Assembly (NCBI GenBank): GCA_022425565.1
Contig: JAKMFG010000148.1
Coordinates: 1 to 11,571, forward strand
Direction: 5' to 3'
From: Alphaproteobacteria bacterium
GTDB taxonomy: Bacteria > Pseudomonadota > Alphaproteobacteria > Puniceispirillales > Puniceispirillaceae
Length of the DNA: 11,571 nt
The stretch's first letter is position 1. Every line of letters begins with the position of its first letter. Positions 7,018-11,571 of this stretch are shown here, one piece after another. A program made the translations under genes and the position numbers. Below the pieces are notes generated by a model that saw only the letters and a list, made by a program, of their open reading frames with translations, did no database searches and had not been told where the DNA came from.

Positions 7018-8154
7018 TCAGGCGTTCTTGTATTCGGACCAGAAGTCGTTCCAGTCCTCAAGCGACTGCTGCACTGGAATATTCCGGTAGTGGATGCGGC
7101 CTTCCTTGACCAGCGTGATCGGATCGTTCGGCATGCCGTCAATCTGGCCTGTACGCTCGGCCTCGGCCCTGTCGGTCTCTATCAGCTTGGCACGTCCACT
7201 TTTGGTGATGGCAAAGCCGGGATAGGCTGCCATCTGTGCCGATTTGACCTGACCTTCTGCCGACAGCATGTACTGGATGAATTTCTTCACGATGTCAGCC
7301 TTCTCCGAGCCCTTGCCGATGCAGTAGGACTCGGTCCACTGGATGCCGCCTTCCTTAGGCACCACGGACCCAACTGGCGCGCCGTCCTTTTCGAGAACAC
7401 CGGTGATCCAGTCACCGATACCGCACACGGCCAGCATCTCGCCATTCTTCAGCGAGTTGAAGGTTCCGCCATAATCGAAATATCCGCCAACCTGCGGACG
7501 GAGCGACAGGGTCGTGTCCTGAACAGCGTCCCATTTGCCATCCGTCAGGTCCCACAGCCCAGCACCGTTGCCGTTATAGAGGCTGATCATGCCGAGGCTA
7601 GGAAGATGCCAGTCGAAATGCCCGACCTTGCCCTTCACTTCAGGCTTCCAGAAACATGAATAGCTCATAGCTTCTTCGGCCGTGATGGCGTTCTTGTTAT
7701 AGGACACGCCAAGATGGCCAAAGCGGACCATCATCGAATACAGCTTGCCATCAGCCCAATGGCCGGGAAACTTCGTGAAGTCCTCATAAAGCATGTCATC
7801 GAACGGATAGTCGGCGGCTTCAAGCTCCTCGATGTATCCGGCGGCATTCAACTGCTGCACAAACTCACCATCCGCACGAATGACGTCATAGGTGCCAGGG
7901 GGTGACTGCGCGATCAGCCCCAGCATGTTGTCGCCGCCGGCATAGTATTTCGGCTTGAACTTGACGTTGTTCGCGGCTTCGAACTCGGCAACGATGTCTG
8001 GCTCGCCGTGACCGTACCAGGCCAGCATGTTGATTTCGGTTGGCGCGGCCCAGGCCCGGGATACAAAGGGTGTCGACAGCGCGGTCGCTGCGCCATACAC
8101 CAGCGCCTTGCGCCGAGACAGCTTCGAACTAAGAAGATTTTCAGTAGGTTTCAT
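7018..8154 (-). CDS. Tat-exported extracellular solute-binding protein (PotD-like)
   Basis: This 378-residue periplasmic protein captures the substrate for the importer. The N-terminus is a twin-arginine signal, S-R-R-K-A-L-V (13-19), then a weakly hydrophobic stretch and a probable cleavage site after A-W-A (34-36). Family features include A-D-G-E-F-V near 94-99, W-K-P-E-V-K-G (169-175) and K-E-G-G-I-Q-W-T-E-S (267-276). Compared from memory with E. coli PotD, W273 keeps the Trp, E275 replaces the Asp that binds the amine, and the pair of hydroxyl residues near position 95 is replaced by A-D-G-E. The ligand is therefore probably not spermidine or putrescine. GAGGGAG at 8162-8168, seven bases before the ATG, is a strong ribosome site. 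It is the first gene of the leftward cluster. Confidence 0.95.
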   Translation of the reverse strand: MKPTENLLSSKLSRRKALVYGAATALSTPFVSRAWAAPTEINMLAWYGHGEPDIVAEFEAANNVKFKPKYYAGGDNMLGLIAQSPPGTYDVIRADGEFVQQLNAAGYIEELEAADYPFDDMLYEDFTKFPGHWADGKLYSMMVRFGHLGVSYNKNAITAEEAMSYSCFWKPEVKGKVGHFDWHLPSLGMISLYNGNGAGLWDLTDGKWDAVQDTTLSLRPQVGGYFDYGGTFNSLKNGEMLAVCGIGDWITGVLEKDGAPVGSVVPKEGGIQWTESYCIGKGSEKADIVKKFIQYMLSAEGQVKSAQMAAYPGFAITKSGRAKLIETDRAEAERTGQIDGMPNDPITLVKEGRIHYRNIPVQQSLEDWNDFWSEYKNA

Positions 8155-8218
8155 TTGTTTACTCCCTCGATTATGCCGCGCCTTATTTGGTCGCTATTTA
8201 CAATCCAACATGAAGAGT

Positions 8219-8234
8219 TTTACCGTTCTGTAAA
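8219..8234. promoter_or_regulatory. Inverted repeat TTTAC-N6-GTAAA (candidate operator)
   Basis: Perfect five-base arms, TTTAC (8219-8223) and GTAAA (8230-8234), flank six bases. The 16-base symmetry is typical of a dimeric helix-turn-helix site. It lies about 65 bases upstream of the binding-protein ATG, where a leftward promoter is expected. Function is inferred. Confidence 0.35.
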
Positions 8235-8274
8235 GGCCGGAATCCCATTTTAGGAGATCAGCGGCCGTCCGAGC

Positions 8275-8291
8275 TGTGCTGATTTTGCACA
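8275..8291. promoter_or_regulatory. Inverted repeat TGTGC-N7-GCACA (candidate operator)
   Basis: Perfect five-base arms, TGTGC (8275-8279) and GCACA (8287-8291), flank seven bases. The right arm overlaps the possible -35 element at 8285-8290 for the rightward genes, so occupancy could block that promoter. Function is inferred. Confidence 0.35.
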
Positions 8292-8336
8292 ATGCCGCTG
8301 AGTTTTCTGTATCGCAAAAACAGGTGAACGAGTTCA

Positions 8337-8346
8337 AATTCGAATT
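8337..8346. promoter_or_regulatory. Palindrome AATTCGAATT at the BtpA-like start codon, repeated at 8372-8380
   Basis: The perfect ten-base palindrome abuts the ATG at 8347. Nine of its bases (AATTCGAAT) recur at 8372-8380 inside the coding sequence, 35 bases further on. A second partly symmetric motif, GAAC-N2-GTTC, lies just upstream at 8326-8335. Either a regulator site or chance in a locally AT-rich stretch. Confidence 0.25.
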
Positions 8347-9090
8347 ATGCAACGAGCTGATTTTCATGAAAAATTCGAATGTTCTGGACCTGTCATCCTT
8401 CCCGTCATTCATGTTTTGGACGACCCACGGACAGCTGCCAATATCGACCACATCATTGAGGCCGGCCTGAAAGGGTGTTTCCTGATCAACCATGATTTTG
8501 GAATTGATGCATTCCTGCCTGTTCTCGAAGCGATTCGAGGCCGGTATCCGGATTTCTGGATCGGGGTGAATTTCCTTGCGGTGACCGGCCTGAAAGCGTT
8601 TCCCATTCTCGCAGAGCTTGAGGCGCGCGGCGTGAGGATCGATGCGTACTGGGCTGATGATGCGCGAATTGACGAGAGCACAGTCATTCAGGAAGAGGCC
8701 GACACCATAGCCGCGACACGCGCGGCCTGCGGCTGGCAAGGGCTCTATTTTGGCGGTACTGCCTTCAAGAAGCAGCGTCCTGTCGACCCGAAGGATTACG
8801 CGCACGCAGCCGTCATCGCAGGTGGTTTTATGGATGTCGTGACGACATCAGGCATCGCAACCGGACAATCTGCCGACCTCGGGAAACTGGCCGATTTTCG
8901 TACCGCCCTGCCAGATCAGCCGATTGCACTTGCCTCTGGAATCACACCGGAAAACGCCACCGACTATGAAATGGCAGACTGTTTCATGGTCGCCACAGGA
9001 ATTAATTTTGAAAACGACTTCTACAACATTGACCCGGCGCGTTTGTCGCGCCTGGTGAATATATGCGATGAAATGGGGAAAAGATCATGA
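8347..9090 (+). CDS. BtpA/SgcQ-family TIM-barrel protein, function unknown
   Basis: This 247-residue soluble protein looks like an alpha/beta barrel. The first strand V-I-L-P-V-I-H-V-L-D is at about 16-25, then G-L-K-G-C-F-L-I-N-H-D (40-50) and F-W-I-G-V-N-F-L (70-77). The C-terminal half has the clearest family marks: D-V-V-T-T-S-G-I-A-T-G (163-173) and I-A-L-A-S-G-I-T-P-E-N (193-203), which resemble the phosphate-binding strands of BtpA/SgcQ proteins. BtpA was linked to photosystem I biogenesis in cyanobacteria and SgcQ sits in an E. coli sugar operon, but I know of no firm biochemical activity. The stop overlaps the phosphoribosyltransferase ATG as ATGA, which argues for a joint role, possibly on a phosphorylated sugar or nucleotide. 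No other in-frame ATG competes, though the Shine-Dalgarno sequence is weak. Confidence 0.74.
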   Translation: MQRADFHEKFECSGPVILPVIHVLDDPRTAANIDHIIEAGLKGCFLINHDFGIDAFLPVLEAIRGRYPDFWIGVNFLAVTGLKAFPILAELEARGVRIDAYWADDARIDESTVIQEEADTIAATRAACGWQGLYFGGTAFKKQRPVDPKDYAHAAVIAGGFMDVVTTSGIATGQSADLGKLADFRTALPDQPIALASGITPENATDYEMADCFMVATGINFENDFYNIDPARLSRLVNICDEMGKRS

Positions 9091-9704
9091 CCGACACTCC
9101 GAAAACACGTTGGTATCTCGACATCATGTCGCCAAACACCAAGGGCGAGAAATTTGCCTGGCTCGACCCGACGTCGATTTACATCAATGGCGATGCATTT
9201 ATGCAGCTCCTTGATGATCTCACAGCTGATCTCGAAGGTGTCGATTGCGACGTCGTTGCCGGCCTCGATGCAATGGGATTTGTTCTTGGTACCGCGCTCG
9301 CAACACGGATTGGTGTGGGCTTTCTGCCAATCCGCAAGGCTGGCAAACTCTGCGTGGATACTGACGCGGTGTCTTTCAGCAACTATTCGGGCCGGACGCA
9401 GGATATGGAAATGCGCAAACCGGCCTTTGCCGCCGGTACGCGGGTTCTTCTTGTCGATCAATGGATCGAGACAGGCGGGACGATGGATGGCGCCATTCGC
9501 CTTGTCGAACGTCAGGGAGGCATTGTCGCCGGGATTGCCACCATCGCCATGGAAGACAACGACCGCACAGCGGGCTATCGCGCCGCCTACCCTGTTGTCA
9601 CTGCGGTTCAACCCGGCACAGCTCTTCAGGAACAATGCAACCGCCAGACGCTGGATTCCTTTGCAAGCTACAAGCCGGAAATGGCCTTCCCGAAAATCAG
9701 ATGA
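9087..9704 (+). CDS. Adenine-phosphoribosyltransferase-like enzyme with altered PRPP motif
   Basis: This 205-residue cytoplasmic enzyme is a type I phosphoribosyltransferase, transferring ribose-5-phosphate from PRPP to a base. G-L-D-A-M-G-F-V-L-G (59-68) followed by G-V-G-F-L-P-I-R-K-A-G-K-L (76-88) is the pattern of adenine phosphoribosyltransferase. The PRPP loop reads V-L-L-V-D-Q-W-I-E-T-G-G-T (120-132), where the usual pair of acidic residues is D-Q rather than D-D. An N-terminal stretch of about 50 residues (W-Y-L-D-I-M-S-P-N and on) is longer than in E. coli Apt. With the genes around it, the accepted base may not be adenine. It overlaps the BtpA-like gene by four bases and is followed by a 204-base gap. 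Confidence 0.87.
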   Translation: MTDTPKTRWYLDIMSPNTKGEKFAWLDPTSIYINGDAFMQLLDDLTADLEGVDCDVVAGLDAMGFVLGTALATRIGVGFLPIRKAGKLCVDTDAVSFSNYSGRTQDMEMRKPAFAAGTRVLLVDQWIETGGTMDGAIRLVERQGGIVAGIATIAMEDNDRTAGYRAAYPVVTAVQPGTALQEQCNRQTLDSFASYKPEMAFPKIR

Positions 9705-9713
9705 TACGCTGAA

Positions 9714-9738
9714 GTTCTGTGGGCTGCGTGATCAGAAC
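9714..9738. repeat. Inverted repeat GTTCTG-N13-CAGAAC after the PRTase gene
   Basis: Six-base perfect arms (9714-9719 and 9733-9738) begin ten bases after the PRTase stop. There is no T-run, so it is not a convincing intrinsic terminator. It could mark an mRNA hairpin within the three-gene transcript. Confidence 0.3.
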
Positions 9739-9879
9739 GTCACGCCAGCCATAACACCGGCAATGCCATTCCGGCCTGCGCATTTTTCAGCAGCGCCATC
9801 GCGGTCATCTGCCCCGCGCTTGTTCTACAACATTGAAAAGAAGACATGACCAGGCTTTCATGAAAAGGTTGTCGGGCCA

Positions 9880-9912
9880 ATGAGAACGCATGAACTGGGT
9901 TTGTCTCGATGA
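9880..9912 (+). promoter_or_regulatory. Possible ten-codon leader ORF overlapping the oxidoreductase start
   Basis: An ATG at 9880 opens a short frame, M-R-T-H-E-L-G-L-S-R, whose TGA (9910-9912) overlaps the oxidoreductase ATG (9909-9911) as ATGA. AAGG lies about eleven bases before it. The downstream gene has no clear Shine-Dalgarno sequence of its own, so translation could be coupled through this leader. The evidence is positional only. Confidence 0.22.
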
Positions 9913-11246
9913 ATTATCACGGTCTTTTCAAGAATGAAGCTTCGCCGCAGATCCGCGTGGCGTTGGTTGGTGTTGGTGACTTTGGCGCAACGCTCCTTGA
10001 TCAATCTCGAAATATCAAAAAGATCGAGATCACGGTTATCTGCGATAAGGACGAGCAGCGCATGCGCGATGCGGTTAGGGACAGCGCCATGTCATCCCCC
10101 CCGATAATGGTGACAGATATCACGGCTGATGGCCTTCCCGAGTTTGACGTGCTGGTCGAAGCCACGGGCCAGCCGGAGGCCGCCGCCGCCATTGCGCAAT
10201 GGGCCATTGGCAAAGGATGCCACGTTGTCATGGCGTCGAAGGAAGCGGGCATCGTGGTCGGCCCGATCCTGAGCCGGATGGCAAAACAGAAGGGGGTTGT
10301 CTACACCGAGGTTGATGGCGATCAGCCAAGCCTGCTGATCGGTTTGAACAGCTGGGCGGAAACCCTTGGCCTTGAAGTTCTCGCGGCCGGGAAATCCAGT
10401 GAATATGATTTTGTCCTTGAAGATGATGACACGCTCTGTTGGCTGGAGAACAGGCATCGGCATTCAGGGATGATGGAGCTATGGCATTGTCGTGACGGCG
10501 ATTGGCAAAATCATACCGCACGCCGTAATGCCGTTGTCGCCAAAGCGAATTTCCCGACACGGACTGTTGCCGATTTTTGTGAACTGGGCGTTGTGGCCAA
10601 CGGTACGGGCCTGACCCCCGACAGGGCCGCTCTTCACGCGCCCCTGCTAAGACCGGTAGAATTGGCCGATGCCTTTCAGGCCCAGAGCGATGGTGGATTG
10701 CTGGCAAACTCAGGTGTCATTGATGTATTCAATTGCCTGAGGCGGCATGACGAGATGAGCTTTGCCGGAGGCGTTTTTGTGATCGTGCGCTGTGACAATG
10801 CAAAGACGTGGGATCTGCTGCGTGGCAAAGGGCATGTCGTGGCGCGAAACACCAAAACAGCCATGCTTTTCATCGGTCAGCACACCCTCGGTGTCGAGGC
10901 ACCAATGTCGATTTTGAGCGCTGCGTTGCTGAACCTTCCCACCGGAGCCACGGCTCCGGAGCCGAGGATAGATCTGGTTGCAAGGGCCACACGCGATTTC
11001 AAACAGGGTGAAACGTTGCATATCACCGACCCTCATCATCATGCGGTTGCCGGTCTTGATCCAGAACTGGCGAATGCCGAACGCGATCACCCGGGCTCTC
11101 CGGTGCCTTACTATATGGCAACGGGCAGAGATCTGGTGACTGATGTGAAAAGGGGCACGGTGTTGACCTGGGATATGGTCGATATTGATCAGGCATCAAG
11201 ACTCCACCAACTGCGGCAGCAGCAGAATGACTGGTGGTATCAGTGA
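9909..11246 (+). CDS. Homoserine-dehydrogenase-like NAD(P) oxidoreductase with C-terminal SAF domain (COG4091 type)
   Basis: The 445-residue protein starts with a Rossmann domain: V-A-L-V-G-V-G-D-F-G (17-26) is the dinucleotide loop, I-T-V-I-C-D-K-D the second strand, and D-V-L-V-E-A-T-G-Q-P-E the strand typical of homoserine-dehydrogenase and Gfo/Idh folds. A substrate-binding half follows, with V-D-G-D-Q-P-S-L and E-L-G-V-V-A-N-G-T-G-L. The last about 90 residues, with A-T-G-R-D-L-V-T and V-K-R-G-T-V-L-T-W-D-M-V, look like an SAF domain. This architecture is known as predicted homoserine dehydrogenase with SAF domain, but members often sit in sugar-acid or other catabolic operons, and a role in threonine synthesis is not suggested here. 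It follows the PRTase by 204 bases. No in-frame upstream start is open; ATG 9846 reaches a stop within six codons. Confidence 0.85.
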   Translation: MNYHGLFKNEASPQIRVALVGVGDFGATLLDQSRNIKKIEITVICDKDEQRMRDAVRDSAMSSPPIMVTDITADGLPEFDVLVEATGQPEAAAAIAQWAIGKGCHVVMASKEAGIVVGPILSRMAKQKGVVYTEVDGDQPSLLIGLNSWAETLGLEVLAAGKSSEYDFVLEDDDTLCWLENRHRHSGMMELWHCRDGDWQNHTARRNAVVAKANFPTRTVADFCELGVVANGTGLTPDRAALHAPLLRPVELADAFQAQSDGGLLANSGVIDVFNCLRRHDEMSFAGGVFVIVRCDNAKTWDLLRGKGHVVARNTKTAMLFIGQHTLGVEAPMSILSAALLNLPTGATAPEPRIDLVARATRDFKQGETLHITDPHHHAVAGLDPELANAERDHPGSPVPYYMATGRDLVTDVKRGTVLTWDMVDIDQASRLHQLRQQQNDWWYQ

Positions 11247-11571
11247 TTTGCCGAGATCGGGATTGCCGGCCAAAGCTGCCCTGATCTGAGAAAATGGCGG
11301 AGGGGAAGGATTCCAATATTACTTATTAACTAACTGTTATTTATACATATTATCATTAATTATAATACTAGCCCCTCATTTAACCCCACATCGGGGTTAC
11401 TGAACCTGTTTGCTGATTGGGATTGAATATTGCTTGGTGGTGGGGCCTAGATTAGGTCAGGCGTTGCGTCACAGATCGCATCTCTTTGATAGTTGGACTA
11501 ACTTAGTGAATGATAACCTTATGTAATCCTTGGGGTTGCTTTAGGATTGATGATTGTAATAGGTTATGGCT
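11247..11571. other. Noncoding tail, AT-rich, end of the rightward cluster
   Basis: These 325 bases hold no plausible gene on either strand. Composition changes sharply: about 11314-11370 is almost pure A and T, unlike any other part of the window, and includes a TATAAT at 11361-11366 without a good -35 box. No clear intrinsic terminator follows the oxidoreductase stop. The remainder has loosely repeated GGATTGA-containing motifs at 11420-11432 and 11544-11556. It may be the upstream region of a gene beyond the window or a boundary between chromosomal segments. Confidence 0.5.
11381..11399. terminator. Small hairpin TAACCCC-ACATC-GGGGTTA
   Basis: Seven-base perfect arms (11381-11387 and 11393-11399) enclose a five-base loop, 135 bases after the oxidoreductase stop. 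There is no run of T on either side, so as a Rho-independent terminator it is weak. It could instead be a protein-binding palindrome or an RNA structural element. Confidence 0.3.

Larger units (their letters stand above)
8155..8346. promoter_or_regulatory. Divergent control region between the transporter cluster and the BtpA/PRTase cluster
   Basis: These 192 bases separate two divergent start codons and must hold promoters for both directions. It is visibly more AT-rich than the genes. A weak rightward promoter can be drawn as TTGCAC (8285-8290), a 17-base spacer and TGTATC (8308-8313), but it matches the consensus poorly. No convincing leftward -35/-10 pair was found. Three inverted repeats (listed separately) suggest binding of a dimeric repressor or activator. 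No regulator gene lies in the window, so it would be encoded elsewhere. Confidence 0.6.

Noticed and set aside
8194..8805. 203-codon open frame on the - strand across the divergent region
   Set aside because: It covers the control region and the BtpA-like gene antisense, and no domain pattern is visible.
9740..9847. 35-codon open frame on the - strand between PRTase and oxidoreductase genes
   Set aside because: It has no convincing ribosome site and no recognisable motif, and runs against both flanking genes.
11400..11571. tRNA, attachment site or CRISPR-like repeats in the tail
   Set aside because: No cloverleaf can be drawn, the GGATTGA motifs are only two imperfect copies, and no integrase or spacer-like spacing is visible.

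Overview
The window looks like chromosomal DNA of an alphaproteobacterium, probably marine or free-living. This rests on coding GC in the high fifties by eye, dense operons with ATGA overlaps, a DmdA-like aminomethyltransferase, and a spermidine/putrescine-type ABC transporter. No ribosomal, tRNA, mobile or CRISPR sequence is visible, so the lineage is an inference. All genes appear intact except the first, which is cut by the window edge.

Layout. (1) Bases 1-1769, + strand: the 3' end of a thiamine-diphosphate enzyme, a 5-hydroxyisourate hydrolase-like protein with an altered C-terminal signature, and a THF-dependent demethylase of the DmdA/GcvT family. (2) Bases 1849-8154, - strand, convergent with (1): a seven-gene cluster read from 8154 down. 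It encodes a Tat-exported solute-binding protein, two permeases, an ATPase, a carbohydrate-esterase-4-fold amidohydrolase (allantoinase/cyclic-imidase type), a yeast-type cytosine deaminase and a two-domain GNAT acetyltransferase. A strong hairpin separates the binding-protein gene from the permeases. (3) Bases 8155-8346: a divergent control region with several inverted repeats and no regulator gene nearby. (4) Bases 8347-11246, + strand: a BtpA/SgcQ-like TIM-barrel protein, an adenine-phosphoribosyltransferase-like enzyme and a homoserine-dehydrogenase-like oxidoreductase with a C-terminal SAF domain. (5) Bases 11247-11571: a noncoding, strongly AT-rich tail with a small hairpin.

How the parts may fit together (inference): the divergent genes look like an uptake-and-processing locus for a nitrogen heterocycle. 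The ABC system would import the compound. The deaminase and the imidase/allantoinase-like hydrolase would remove an exocyclic amine and open a cyclic amide. The phosphoribosyltransferase would attach ribose-5-phosphate to a base, and the TIM-barrel protein and dehydrogenase would act on a product. The left-hand genes (hydroxyisourate hydrolase-like plus THF demethylase) also suit chemistry on purine-like or N-methylated compounds. The substrate cannot be read from the sequence, and I do not recognise the BtpA-like/PRTase/SAF-dehydrogenase trio as a described pathway. It is the best candidate here for a new system.
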